This document shows positions 26,472 to 35,553 of a stretch of 64,000 bases of DNA, one piece after another. The DNA comes from Pseudomonas segetis (GTDB taxonomy: Bacteria; Pseudomonadota; Gammaproteobacteria; Pseudomonadales; Pseudomonadaceae): contig NZ_FZOG01000006.1 of the NCBI RefSeq assembly GCF_900188155.1, forward strand, positions 186,001 through 250,000, given 5' to 3'. The notes below the pieces were generated by a model. The model was given only the letters and a program-made list of their open reading frames with translations, did no database searches and had not been told where the DNA came from. Both the position numbers and the translations under genes were made by a program. Each line of letters opens with the position of its first letter. The stretch's first letter is position 1.

Positions 26472-27407
26472 CTATTTGCGCATCTGTTCGGTCAGAAATG
26501 CAAAGTACTGGTCGCGGTAGAGCTGCGACTCATTGGCCATGTGATGCCGCGCCTCGGGTAAAAGCAAAATCTTCGGCGCCTTAAATTTCTCCTTGAGCAC
26601 CTGTAGATTGTGCCGCCAATCCACCGTCATATCGCTTTCACCCTGGATTATCAAAGGGCTCCGCGGGCTCGGCGGCGCCATTTCGATGTGCAGCACCCAG
26701 CGGGCCAACGAGCCAACCCATGCCGTGGGCAAGCATTGCGGCTGCAGTGAGTCGTGGTGATGGAGGAAGTCGATAAATTCAGTATCGTGCGAATTTTCGG
26801 TAAAACGTCTTGAGATCTTGCGCACGAAAGGCTTAAGCAAGTGATAGCTCAACTTCGACCACCCCCATGCACGGGGCCGTACCAGGGGTGAAAACAGGAT
26901 GCTCTGGCCAATTTCAGGGCCGGGATTACCCGTAAGCAGATAATCAACCACAATCGCCCCGCCGGTGCTCTGGCCAAACAGGTGCCAGGGCTGCGGCAAG
27001 TCTAATTGCCCAACCTGCGCCAAAGCGGCCTTGAGCACGATCTGGTATTCAGCAAAATCACCGATACTGGCCCGCGCACCGCTCGATAAGCCATGCCCCG
27101 GCAGATCAAATGCAAAGACGGCGAAATCCATGCTTAACGCCCACTCAATGACATGGCGATACAGTGCCAAGTGATCGTAATAACCATGCAGCAAGACCAG
27201 GGTTGCCTTGGGCGCTTGGGGCCACCACACCTGGGCTGCGATGCGATAACCGGCGGCATCAAAGAAACCCAGACGCACCTGCCGCGCCGCGAGCTTGTCG
27301 AGCCGATAGAACGAGCGGTACGCCTGCTCGTGCGGCAAGCTCATGGCAGCTGCGGCTATGGGTCGCAGACCGGCGACCACGCTGTCAGGGGTGAAACGCT
27401 CTGGCAT
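26472..27407 (-). CDS. Alpha/beta hydrolase (lysophospholipase/monoacylglycerol-lipase type)
   Basis: A 311-residue serine hydrolase of the Hydrolase_4 group. The nucleophile elbow is LFGQSTGGAIVVDY (GxSxG), the oxyanion region LLHGYYDHLALYRHV, the acidic residue is probably in LIIQGESDMTVDW, and the catalytic histidine in LPEARHHMANE. No signal peptide, so cytoplasmic. Two starts are possible, 27419 (MESPMPERF) and 27407 (MPERF); GGAAAG before the second decides for it. Divergent from the thioredoxin-like gene. Lipid or ester substrate unknown. Confidence 0.85.
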   Translation of the reverse strand: MPERFTPDSVVAGLRPIAAAAMSLPHEQAYRSFYRLDKLAARQVRLGFFDAAGYRIAAQVWWPQAPKATLVLLHGYYDHLALYRHVIEWALSMDFAVFAFDLPGHGLSSGARASIGDFAEYQIVLKAALAQVGQLDLPQPWHLFGQSTGGAIVVDYLLTGNPGPEIGQSILFSPLVRPRAWGWSKLSYHLLKPFVRKISRRFTENSHDTEFIDFLHHHDSLQPQCLPTAWVGSLARWVLHIEMAPPSPRSPLIIQGESDMTVDWRHNLQVLKEKFKAPKILLLPEARHHMANESQLYRDQYFAFLTEQMRK

Positions 27408-27527
27408 TGGGCTTTCCATGATTGGTGGGCGTGTAGGGCGATTATTTCACGTCATTGCCTGCACTGCGGATATTTTGCTGCCGGGCGCATCGTGGCAAGC
27501 TATACCACCTTGGATAGACAGCTCACC

Positions 27528-28106
27528 ATGCCAGTTACCCGTCATAAAATCATCATTGCCAGTATTGCCGTAGTCGCAGTGATCGTTGCGCTATGGTCGG
27601 CATTTGTTTGGTTTGAAGCACGCTACCTGCGCGCATTCAGTGAGCGCACAGCCATTTTCACGGGAGCAGATATTCGCTTACCCCCTGACATAGCAGGGCC
27701 CGGCCCGATTCGACTGGTGCATTTCTGGGACCCCGCATGCCCCTGCAATGTCGGCAATCAACAACACCTTGCGGAACTGGTCGAACACTTCGCAGTGCAA
27801 GGCGTTGCGTTTTACGCAGTGCAAAAACCGGGAAGCAGCGGCCAGTTGCCCGACACCCTCAAAGCACTGAAGCCCTTGCAACAACTGCCGGGGAGCGAAA
27901 AGCTGCCAGCAAGCCCAGCCGTGGCGATTTGGGACCGAGCGGGCAATCTCGCCTACTTTGGCCCATACAGCTCGGGGCTCACCTGTAATTCGAGCAACAG
28001 CTTTATCGAGCCAATCCTTAACGCCCTGGCTGAAGGGCGCTCGGTCAGCGCCAGCAATAATATGGCGGTGGGTTGCTTCTGTTACTGGAACGCCAGCGAC
28101 AAATAG
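27528..28106 (+). CDS. Membrane-anchored thioredoxin-like protein (DUF6436-type)
   Basis: A 192-residue protein: an N-terminal membrane anchor (about residues 8-27) and a periplasmic thioredoxin-like domain with LVHFWDPACPCNVGNQQHL, i.e. a CPCN pair in the usual CxxC position. The fold continues with PASPAVAIWDRAGNLAYFGPYSSG, and the C-terminus has two more cysteines (MAVGCFCYWN). A redox role on envelope proteins is inferred. The start at 27528 is within a frame that is open further upstream. Followed closely by the convergent AraC gene. Confidence 0.78.
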   Translation: MPVTRHKIIIASIAVVAVIVALWSAFVWFEARYLRAFSERTAIFTGADIRLPPDIAGPGPIRLVHFWDPACPCNVGNQQHLAELVEHFAVQGVAFYAVQKPGSSGQLPDTLKALKPLQQLPGSEKLPASPAVAIWDRAGNLAYFGPYSSGLTCNSSNSFIEPILNALAEGRSVSASNNMAVGCFCYWNASDK

Positions 28107-28112
28107 CCGGAG

Positions 28113-29135
28113 TCAACACCGCGCTTTATGTTTTGGGGTGCAACCCTGCCAACGCCTGAACGCCCGGTAGAATGGCGACAACTCAGCAAAGCCGCAGGCC
28201 CTGGCAACATCACGCGTCGCCATGCCTTGCTCCAGCAGCGCCAGCGCACGTAGCCTGCGAACCTCATCGTGGAGCTGACGAAAACTGCTGCCTTGGGCTG
28301 CCAGATCCCGCTGCAAGGCCGCCGGTTTTAGATTCAACGCCGGCGCGCAAGCCTGCAAGCTGCAGAGCTGTTGCCCCAGGTTTGCTTCCAGCCAGTTACG
28401 GACCCGGTCCAGCAAGAGGTTCTCGCTCAGTTCCGCCAGCTCGACTGTCGCCTGCTCACTAAGCAGCTTGAACAGCCGTGGGTTGGCACTGCGCGACGGC
28501 CTGGCAAGCAGTGCCTGGGGAAAGATCAAGGCATCGTGGCGCTGACAGAACTGTGGCGTGACACCAAACAGGCGCCGATGCTCACTGATGCGCCGTGGCG
28601 CCGGATGCCGGAACTCGACTGCACTCAGGCAGAACTCATCGTCGGTCACACTGCTGAGTTGTTTCTGCCAAAGCAGGGCCAGGCATTCGATTTGCTGACG
28701 CAACGAGCCGACCCCTCGGTAGTTGAGGTCGATAATCAGCCGTACGCTGTCGCGCTGTTCCTCAAGCCGTGCAGCAAAGCCACCCGAGAGAATGTGCTGG
28801 AAGCGCACAAAGCTTTCCAGCGCCTGGCGCAAATCACGACTGGCCAATAGCAGGTAGCCCACCACGTCCATCGGTCGCGGCTTCATCACTTCGCCCAGGT
28901 GCAGGCCGATATCCACATCGCCGGTCAACTGCTCGAGTGCCTGCCAAAAGCGCGGTGCACTGTCATGTTCCTGGCGAGTGTCAATCAATGGCGGCGACAA
29001 ACGTGCACCGTCATAGGCGCGTCGGTAAGTATCCGTTGGATCAAAGCCAAGGCTGCTCAATCCCTCATACAGCAAGCGGCGCATGGTCGCCGAGTGAGTC
29101 AGGCTGATGGTGGGTAACTGTTGTTCGCTGATCAT
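28113..29135 (-). CDS. AraC-family regulator
   Basis: A 340-residue AraC/XylS regulator with an N-terminal arabinose-binding-type domain (about 20-205) and a C-terminal double helix-turn-helix ending GMATRDVARACGFAELSPFY. It resembles the OruR/ArgR-like group of Pseudomonas regulators with large sensor domains. I prefer the ATG at 29135 (MISEQQLP), preceded by GAAGTG; earlier in-frame starts at 29153 and 29174 lack a ribosome site. Divergent from the acylase gene with a 136-base gap, so it probably controls that gene. The inducer is unknown. Confidence 0.83.
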   Translation of the reverse strand: MISEQQLPTISLTHSATMRRLLYEGLSSLGFDPTDTYRRAYDGARLSPPLIDTRQEHDSAPRFWQALEQLTGDVDIGLHLGEVMKPRPMDVVGYLLLASRDLRQALESFVRFQHILSGGFAARLEEQRDSVRLIIDLNYRGVGSLRQQIECLALLWQKQLSSVTDDEFCLSAVEFRHPAPRRISEHRRLFGVTPQFCQRHDALIFPQALLARPSRSANPRLFKLLSEQATVELAELSENLLLDRVRNWLEANLGQQLCSLQACAPALNLKPAALQRDLAAQGSSFRQLHDEVRRLRALALLEQGMATRDVARACGFAELSPFYRAFRRWQGCTPKHKARC

Positions 29136-29271
29136 CTGCACTTCGCGACCCATTGATTGACCAGATAATTTCACTGCAAATGCATTTGGTCAATGCTGTA
29201 TAGCTGTCTAGTCCGCACAATAGCGACATAAAACGCGGCTAGAACCGCAAGACAACAATAAGGATGATCGA

Positions 29272-31653
29272 ATGAAACGCTCCCTCACTGCACTGGCCGT
29301 CATCGTTGCTCTAGCGGCGGCTGGCGGCGGTTGGTATTGCACCAGCAAGCAACCCAAGCGCGAGGGAGAAATCGCCCTGCAACAGCTGCAAGCACCTGTC
29401 AGCGTGCGCTACGACGAGCGCGGCGTGCCGCATATCAAGGCTGAAAACGAAGCGGACATGTACCGCGCCCTTGGCTATGTACATGCCCAGGATCGGCTGT
29501 TCCAAATGGAACTGATGCGCCGCCTGGCACGGGGGGAATTGGCAGAGGTATTGGGCAGCAAGCTGGTTGATACCGATCGCTTGTTCCGCACCCTGGAAAT
29601 TCGTCAGCATGCCGACAAGTACGTGCAGAAGATGGATAAAAGCAGTGCATCATACAAAGCGCTGCAGGCCTATCTCGACGGTATAAACCAGTATCAGGAC
29701 AACAATCCGGCTCCTGTTGAGTTTGATCTACTGGGCATTAACAAGCGCCCCTTTACCGTCGCCGATACCATCAGCGTTGCCGGCTACATGGCTTACAGCT
29801 TTGCTGCCGCGTTTCGCACAGAACCGGTGTTGAGCTACGTGCGCGACCAGCTCGGCCCGGACTACCTCAAGGTGTTTGACCTGGCCTGGCATCCACAAGG
29901 CGTGATACAGCAACCGCTGGCCAGCAACGACTGGCAAGACCTCAACAGCATCGCCCGCCTGAGCAACGATGCGCTCGCCGAAGCGGGCTTGCCACAGTTC
30001 GAGGGCAGCAATGCCTGGGCCGTATCGGGTAGCCGCACGGCCAGCGGCAAGCCATTACTGGCGGGCGATCCGCATATTCGTTTCTCGGTACCCGCCGTCT
30101 GGTACGAAGCGCAACTCAGCTACCCCGGCTTTGACTTATATGGCCATCACCAGGCGCTCAACCCGGTTGCATCCCTGGGCCACAACAAGGACTTCGCCTG
30201 GAGCATCACCATGTTCCAGAACGATGACCTGGATCTGATTGCCGAGAAAGTGAATCCCGACAACCCCAACCAGGTGTGGTATCACGGCCAATGGACAGAC
30301 CTGCAAAGCCGTACCGAAACCATCACTGTCAAGGATGCCGAGCCGGTCACCCTGACTCTGCGCCGCTCGCCCCATGGCCCTATCATCAACGATGCCTTGG
30401 GCGAGTCCGCTGGCAAGACGCCTATCGCCATGTGGTGGGCGTTCCTAGAAACCGATAACCCGATCCTCGAAGGTTTTTACCAGCTCAACCGTGCCGACAC
30501 TCTTGAAAAAGCACGCACAGCGTCGGAAAAAATCGAGTCGCCCGGCCTCAACGTGATCTGGGCCAACGCCAAGGGTGATATCGGCTGGTGGGCGGCGGCC
30601 AAGCTGCCGCGCCGCCCTGCTGGGGTCAACCCGAGCTTTATTCTCGACGGCTCCACGGAGGAAGCGGACAAGCTCGGCTATTACCCATTCAGCGATAACC
30701 CGCAGGAAGAAAACCCACAGCGCGGTTACATCGTCTCGGCCAACTTCCAGACGGTTTCGCCAACAGGTATAGAAATCCCCGGCTACTACAACTTGCCAGA
30801 CCGCGGCCAGCGCCTGAATCAACGCCTGGCTGACAACTCGGTCAAGTGGGACTTGAGCAACAGCCAGGCACTACAGCTTGATCCGGGCACCGGTTACGCA
30901 CCACGCTTGCTGGCCCCCATCATCGATGACTTGCGCAAGGCCGCCACTAATGAGCAAGAGCAAGCCCTGGTTGAACAGTTGGTTAGCTGGAATGGCGACC
31001 ATACACTCGACGCAACTGCTCCAACCCTGTTCAACCAGCTTGTATATGAATTGGCCAGGCACGCCATGGGCGATGAGTTGCAAGGGCCGTTTTTCGAGAA
31101 TCTGCTCGCCACGCGGGTGCTTGATGTCGCACTGCCACGCCTGACAGCTGATGCCGACTCGCCATGGTGGGATAACCGCAGCACCGACGCCATCGAAGAC
31201 CGTGCCCAAACGGTCAAGGCGGCTTGGCAGGCGAGTATTGCCCACCTCAAGCAAACCCTTGGCGCCGACCCGAAAAGCTGGCAATGGGGCACGGCACATA
31301 CCCTCACCCACAACCACCCGCTGGGCCAGAAAAAACCGCTGGATCGCCTGTTCAACGTCGGCCCATTCGCAGCGCCGGGAGGCCATGAAACACCAAACAA
31401 CCTGTCGCACCGCGTAGGCCCGGCACCCTGGTCGGTGGTTTACGGCCCATCCACGCGGCGCCTGATAGACATGGCCGATGCCAGCACAGCGCTGGGAATC
31501 AACCCGGTCGGCCAGAGCGGCACGCCGTTCGACAAGCACTACAGCGACCAGGCCCAGCGCTATATACAAGGCGTTTACCTGCCCATGCACCTGAGCGACA
31601 GTGATGTTGCCGCACACACCAGCAGCACCCTGACCCTCATGCCTGCCCGCTGA
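29272..31653 (+). CDS. Penicillin-acylase-family Ntn hydrolase (HacB-like N-acyl-homoserine-lactone acylase)
   Basis: A 793-residue periplasmic precursor of the penicillin G acylase family: signal segment (1-22), alpha chain (to about 245), then autocatalytic cleavage expected at the Gly245-Ser246 bond (EGSNAWAVSGSRTASGKPLL), which exposes the nucleophilic serine of the beta chain. LAGDPHIRFSVPAVWYEAQL and HNKDFAWSITMFQNDDLD are family hallmarks. Its position beside the spu region and its size match P. aeruginosa HacB (PA0305), which degrades quorum-sensing acyl-homoserine lactones. The actual substrate could be another amide. AAGGATG precedes the ATG. Confidence 0.88.
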   Translation: MKRSLTALAVIVALAAAGGGWYCTSKQPKREGEIALQQLQAPVSVRYDERGVPHIKAENEADMYRALGYVHAQDRLFQMELMRRLARGELAEVLGSKLVDTDRLFRTLEIRQHADKYVQKMDKSSASYKALQAYLDGINQYQDNNPAPVEFDLLGINKRPFTVADTISVAGYMAYSFAAAFRTEPVLSYVRDQLGPDYLKVFDLAWHPQGVIQQPLASNDWQDLNSIARLSNDALAEAGLPQFEGSNAWAVSGSRTASGKPLLAGDPHIRFSVPAVWYEAQLSYPGFDLYGHHQALNPVASLGHNKDFAWSITMFQNDDLDLIAEKVNPDNPNQVWYHGQWTDLQSRTETITVKDAEPVTLTLRRSPHGPIINDALGESAGKTPIAMWWAFLETDNPILEGFYQLNRADTLEKARTASEKIESPGLNVIWANAKGDIGWWAAAKLPRRPAGVNPSFILDGSTEEADKLGYYPFSDNPQEENPQRGYIVSANFQTVSPTGIEIPGYYNLPDRGQRLNQRLADNSVKWDLSNSQALQLDPGTGYAPRLLAPIIDDLRKAATNEQEQALVEQLVSWNGDHTLDATAPTLFNQLVYELARHAMGDELQGPFFENLLATRVLDVALPRLTADADSPWWDNRSTDAIEDRAQTVKAAWQASIAHLKQTLGADPKSWQWGTAHTLTHNHPLGQKKPLDRLFNVGPFAAPGGHETPNNLSHRVGPAPWSVVYGPSTRRLIDMADASTALGINPVGQSGTPFDKHYSDQAQRYIQGVYLPMHLSDSDVAAHTSSTLTLMPAR

Positions 31654-31660
31654 ACCAGGC

Positions 31661-31682
31661 GGCGCGTCGTCACAGGCGCGCC
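31661..31682. other. Hairpin after the acylase gene
   Basis: GGCGCG (31661-31666) pairs with CGCGCC (31677-31682) right after the acylase stop. No T-run follows, so termination, if any, is weak. It lies before the ytoQ gene. Confidence 0.4.
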
Positions 31683-31726
31683 ATGGTTGGTATAGTGGTT
31701 GTCTTTAACAAAGCATTGAGGTTCTG

Positions 31727-32167
31727 ATGACTTGGACAGTCTACTTATCCGGCGAAATTCATACCGACTGGCGTGAGCGCATTATCAATGGCGCCGCCAA
31801 AGCCCAGCTCGACATCAAGTTCACCTCGGCCAATACCGATCACGAAAGCAGTGATGCCGCCGGTGATGTACTCGGCGCTGAAACCGAAAGCTTCTGGCGC
31901 GACCACAAGTCATCCAAGGTCAATGCGATTCGCACCAAGACCCTGCTTGAACAATGCGACGTGGCAATCATTCGTTTCGGCGACAAATACAAACAGTGGA
32001 ATGCCGCCTTTGACGCAGGCTTTTGCGCCGCACTGGGCAAGCCCTATATCACCCTGCACGCGGACGACATTATCCACCCGCTGAAAGAAGTCGACGCCGC
32101 CGCCATGGCCTGGGCACAGACACCCGAGCAAGTGGTTGAGCTACTGAGCTACGTCACGCAACAGTAA
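31727..32167 (+). CDS. YtoQ-family protein
   Basis: A 146-residue cytoplasmic protein of the YtoQ family, recognised by its start MTWTVYLSGEIHTDWRE and the block IRTKTLLEQCDVAIIRFGDK. The fold resembles nucleoside 2-deoxyribosyltransferase-like proteins (YLSGEIHTDW is reminiscent of their glycine-rich start and substrate-binding region), but no activity is established. Follows the acylase gene by 73 bases and may have its own promoter; a TATAGT hexamer is present at 31691-31696. Confidence 0.85.
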   Translation: MTWTVYLSGEIHTDWRERIINGAAKAQLDIKFTSANTDHESSDAAGDVLGAETESFWRDHKSSKVNAIRTKTLLEQCDVAIIRFGDKYKQWNAAFDAGFCAALGKPYITLHADDIIHPLKEVDAAAMAWAQTPEQVVELLSYVTQQ

Positions 32168-32235
32168 TCACCCGCAAGCGCACTGACCGCCGCCATTGAA
32201 ACGCGCAGCGGTCAGGGCAACCTGGCCAGGACACC

Positions 32236-32601
32236 TTGATAGTGGAATACGTTTTGAGCCCGCACGAAAGAGCCCGAATAAGAGCCGTGCTTAGCGAGGC
32301 GTTCAATGACCTTCCTGTTGATTACGACTACCTCGCCGAACAGGTAAAAGATGTTGATCCCAAGGTGCTGCATGAAATCCTTTATTCCGAGGTGGCCCCC
32401 CTGTGTTTCTCCAACCTTGCCGCGCCAGTACCGCCGGTGTGGACAGGCTTTGAGCCCGACTCGCTCAACGCGATGATTGATCAGCGGCTGGCCGCAAGAG
32501 AACGCCATTGGCTACGCAGGCAGTTTGATAAAATCCTGATTCGCTGGCTCAGTTATAATTACGCTTATATCTGGCAAGAAATCACCCGCCGAATTAAATA
32601 G
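32236..32601 (+). CDS. Hypothetical protein (possibly DUF7079-like)
   Basis: A small soluble protein of up to 121 residues with no motif I can name firmly. The block LHEILYSEVAPLCFSNLA followed by WTGFEPDSLNAMI resembles DUF7079 proteins, where a helical domain is followed by a tryptophan-rich tail. The start is uncertain: TTG at 32236 or GTG at 32242, both behind AGGACACC. Charged ends and a C-terminal basic stretch (RLAARERHWLRRQF) suggest a globular cytoplasmic protein. Coding-like base pattern continues through the frame. Confidence 0.6.
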   Translation: MIVEYVLSPHERARIRAVLSEAFNDLPVDYDYLAEQVKDVDPKVLHEILYSEVAPLCFSNLAAPVPPVWTGFEPDSLNAMIDQRLAARERHWLRRQFDKILIRWLSYNYAYIWQEITRRIK

Positions 32602-32756
32602 CCAACCACTGGCCTTTAATAATCGGCAAATAGTTGAATCATTATTTAGAACAATAACTAACTGAGCGCTTCACCGCACTTGAGTTTTACTTAACCCTGC
32701 GCAAACAAAACTCAATAGTCAGACCTCATGAAGTTATGGCCCACTTGTTCATGCCT

Positions 32757-32774
32757 TGAGCTTATTCAAGCTCA
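32757..32774. promoter_or_regulatory. Inverted repeat before the azoreductase gene
   Basis: TGAGCTT (32757-32763) and AAGCTCA (32768-32774) form a perfect seven-base inverted repeat with a four-base spacer, 20 bases before the azoR ATG. It may be a repressor operator or a leader hairpin. It lies in a 193-base AT-rich gap. Confidence 0.4.
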
Positions 32775-32794
32775 GATTAAACAGGATCTCAGCC

Positions 32795-33460
32795 ATGACA
32801 ACTCTTTTGCATATTGATGCCAGTGTTCGCTCTGAACGTTCGCTAAGCCGTAAACTCTCGCAGGCCTTTGTCGATGCCTGGGTTGCACATGATGACAATG
32901 CACAGGTTATTGTTCGTGACATTGGCCGCAATCCACCGCCATTCATCACCGAAGACTGGATAGCAGCGGTATTTACCCCCGAAGCGCATATGACGACTGA
33001 AAAGCGCGAGGCGCTAAGTGTCTCGGACGAGTTGATCGATGAGCTAAACCGCGCCGATGTCATCGTTATCGGCACGCCGATGTACAACTACGGCATGCCT
33101 GCCCAGCTCAAGTCCTGGTTCGACAACGTGATCCGCATCGGCAAGACGTTCAGCTTTGATTTGGGCCGCGGTGATTACCCGCTGGAACCTATCATGACCG
33201 GCAAGAAACTGGTGATTTTGTCTTCCCGTGGCGAGTTCGGCTTTGGCCCCGGAGGGATACGCGAATCCATGAACCACCTGGACACTCATATCCGGACCTG
33301 TGCGCACTATTTGGGTGTGAATCAAACTCACGGGATTTCCATCGACTACCAGGAGTTTGGTGATGATCGGCATCAAGCCTCCATCGCCGATGCTTTCGAC
33401 GCTGTGCCGCGCCTGGTCATGCAGATGCTCGAGAAAAAACCTCAACTGTCGCCAGCATGA
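32795..33460 (+). CDS. azoR: FMN-dependent NADH:quinone oxidoreductase / azoreductase
   Basis: A 221-residue flavodoxin-fold enzyme that reduces quinones and azo bonds with NADH. The start MTTLLHIDASVRSERSLSRKL contains the FMN phosphate loop, and GTPMYNYGMPAQLKSWFDNV and SSRGEFGFGPGG are further FMN contacts. AGGATC precedes the ATG at 32795. Slightly longer than E. coli AzoR (201 residues). Convergent with the LysR gene. P. aeruginosa has three related azoreductases; which one this equals cannot be said. Confidence 0.88.
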   Translation: MTTLLHIDASVRSERSLSRKLSQAFVDAWVAHDDNAQVIVRDIGRNPPPFITEDWIAAVFTPEAHMTTEKREALSVSDELIDELNRADVIVIGTPMYNYGMPAQLKSWFDNVIRIGKTFSFDLGRGDYPLEPIMTGKKLVILSSRGEFGFGPGGIRESMNHLDTHIRTCAHYLGVNQTHGISIDYQEFGDDRHQASIADAFDAVPRLVMQMLEKKPQLSPA

Positions 33461-33483
33461 ATGACTGTGCCGCTGCCTGGCTC

Positions 33484-34383
33484 CTAGCCGGCACTGAATT
33501 GAGCAGCCTCGCTCAGCAGCCAATCCTTGAACAGTGCCAGGTTGCTGTTCGAGGCCTGCCCTGGCCCCTCGACCAGATGGTAAGAAAAGCCAGGCAGGCT
33601 TGGGCCTTCCACAGGACGTATCTGCCCAGTGCGCAATTCCTCGTCAACCAGTAGGTTGCTGCAGAGCAACGGGCCCAGCCCCTGTTCCATAGCGCGTAGC
33701 GCCAGGGTTTCCTCGCTGTACCAGGAGGTGCGTAACTCGCGAGCGCTGTCATGTTCAACCTGAGCCAGCCAAGCAGACCAGGATGGCGCGGCAAGCGCCT
33801 GGTTTTTCCATTTGAACGCCAGCAGTGGCCGACTGTAGAAATCGCTTATCCGTGCCTGTCGATCGGTTGGACAGATGCTTGTATGCGCCACGGCAATGTA
33901 TCTGTCCGCGAACAGCACCGGCCCCCGCAGGTTCCCATCGAACGGGCCATAGCGAATCGCCAGGTCTACAGCCTCGCTACGCAGGTCCACGATCTTTTCC
34001 GATGCATGGATAGACACCACAAGGTTGGGATAAGCCGCGTTGAACCTGGGCAGGCGCGGCATGAGCCAGCGCTCGGCAAATGCCCGGGTGGTTGACACCT
34101 CGATGCTGTCTTTCGCCTTTGGCGCGGCGAGCAAGGCAAAGGCCTGGGCGATCTGGTCGAAACCGTCGCGCAGCAGCGGATAGATTGTCTTGCCTGCTGG
34201 AGTGAGGCTGACCGAGCGCCCCCTTTCCAACAACTTTTGCCCCAGGCCATCTTCTAGCTGACGAACTTGATGACTCACCGCCGCAACCGTCACAGACAGC
34301 TCGTCAGCCGCAGCAGAAAAACTCTGGTGACGCGCCACGGCCTCGAATGCACGCACGGAGTTCAACGGAGGTATTTTGCGCAT
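33484..34383 (-). CDS. LysR-family regulator (GcvA-like)
   Basis: A 299-residue LysR regulator of the GcvA/AmpR branch, starting MRKIPPLNSVRAFEAVARHQSFSAAADE (residues 1-28), with helix-turn-helix segment LSVTVAAVSHQVRQLEDG. Effector domain about 90-295. Its target is unclear: it is convergent with azoR and 34 bases downstream of the peptidase E gene, so it may be co-transcribed with the latter. Confidence 0.85.
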   Translation of the reverse strand: MRKIPPLNSVRAFEAVARHQSFSAAADELSVTVAAVSHQVRQLEDGLGQKLLERGRSVSLTPAGKTIYPLLRDGFDQIAQAFALLAAPKAKDSIEVSTTRAFAERWLMPRLPRFNAAYPNLVVSIHASEKIVDLRSEAVDLAIRYGPFDGNLRGPVLFADRYIAVAHTSICPTDRQARISDFYSRPLLAFKWKNQALAAPSWSAWLAQVEHDSARELRTSWYSEETLALRAMEQGLGPLLCSNLLVDEELRTGQIRPVEGPSLPGFSYHLVEGPGQASNSNLALFKDWLLSEAAQFSAG

Positions 34384-34417
34384 CGTTTTTTCCTGGCGAC
34401 CATCTGCTTAGAATGAC

Positions 34418-35131
34418 CTACAAGGGTAATTTCTGCCCAGCGCTAAACCGCTCGACGCTAACCTCGCCGGACACCGGCGTGTAGAGGTAGGCAAAGGCGT
34501 TCGGGAGACTGCTAAGGACTTGAGCGACGCCATCATGCCAATAGATTGCCGCACCATTGTCGCACGCAACCGCCCTTTCACCTGAGGTGCGCACCAACTC
34601 CAACAAAGGAGCATGGCGCTGTTCTTTATCCAGATGTGGACAAAATACACCAGGCAGAAAACCCAGGGCGCCGAGACGTTTAAGCTTCCAGTCCGAGCCT
34701 GCAGTGAATCGATCCGAGTCGCTTAGCCCGGCTTCATACCAACAGATAGCACCTGCGCTCAATCCCGCGAGAACCGTGCCACTCTCCCCGGCCTGACGTA
34801 AAGCTGCTGCGATCCGAAAATCCCGCCATACGGCTAGCATCTTTTCGGTGTTGCCACCGCCGACATAAACCAGATCGGCATTTAGAATTTTGTGCATGGC
34901 TTGCTGATGGGAAAAGTCGGTGCGCGATGCCAGCAGAAAATCAACTTCGCAACCCAGCCGCTCGCCATAGACATGCTGGAAAGTCGCGCAATAGCCATCT
35001 GCATCGCCACTTGCAGTGGGAATAAACAATGCTTTTGGAGTGGATTTTCCAGTTTGACTGCAAATAAACGCGTCCAAATCCAGCGTTTCCAACTCAGAAA
35101 TCTCACCACCACCAATGGTTATAATCTTCAC
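34418..35131 (-). CDS. Peptidase E-like serine hydrolase (family S51)
   Basis: A 237-residue cytoplasmic protein of the S51 family (alpha-aspartyl dipeptidase/cyanophycinase fold). The nucleophile is the serine in GLSAGAICWYE; VYVGGGNTEKML precedes it, as in peptidase E. The start is a GTG at 35131 (VKIITIGGGEISE), matching family N-termini; the frame stays open to 35296. AAGGTC lies upstream at a long spacing. True E. coli PepE splits Asp-X dipeptides, but this divergent group is less certain. Confidence 0.82.
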   Translation of the reverse strand: MKIITIGGGEISELETLDLDAFICSQTGKSTPKALFIPTASGDADGYCATFQHVYGERLGCEVDFLLASRTDFSHQQAMHKILNADLVYVGGGNTEKMLAVWRDFRIAAALRQAGESGTVLAGLSAGAICWYEAGLSDSDRFTAGSDWKLKRLGALGFLPGVFCPHLDKEQRHAPLLELVRTSGERAVACDNGAAIYWHDGVAQVLSSLPNAFAYLYTPVSGEVSVERFSAGQKLPL

Positions 35132-35553
35132 GCTCAATGACCTTGATTCAAGAAGGCTAGTCGGGGCCGGCGCCAGTGTAGCGCCCACCCGCATCACTTG
35201 CATGGGTCGCCCAACCCACACAATTGCAGGCCCGTTGCGGAGATTTTGGTGAGTTTGTGCATCAATGACGATGAGCCAGGCCTTGGCGCAGGCCACGAAC
35301 TATTTTCCACCTGCGCTATTGGCAGCGTTATCGACCCTCTTGCCTGACGACGCGCGATGCCCAACATGGGCCTTTCCCCCCGCAAGCAGTGGTCTGGAGG
35401 CCTGTAACTACGAGGCAAAGCAGCTTTTAGATAAGCAACAACGACAAAAAACATAATTTCGCTAATCAGCCCCGGTGGACAGAATGCAGCTGTAGACAGT
35501 TCGGCGCCGTCAGTAAAGGCCGCGTCTTGACCTGAATTTGTCCCGCCTTCCAC
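35132..35553. other. Non-coding gap, nothing recognised
   Basis: A 422-base gap between the peptidase E gene (minus) and the monooxygenase gene (plus). It must hold both divergent promoters. A short frame at 35265-35456 has no ribosome site and no family features. No repeat or RNA structure stood out. It could contain decayed coding sequence, which cannot be shown by eye. Confidence 0.4.

Noticed and set aside
35265..35456. A 63-codon frame in the gap before the monooxygenase gene
   Set aside because: No ribosome site, no recognisable family, and no coding neighbour on its strand.
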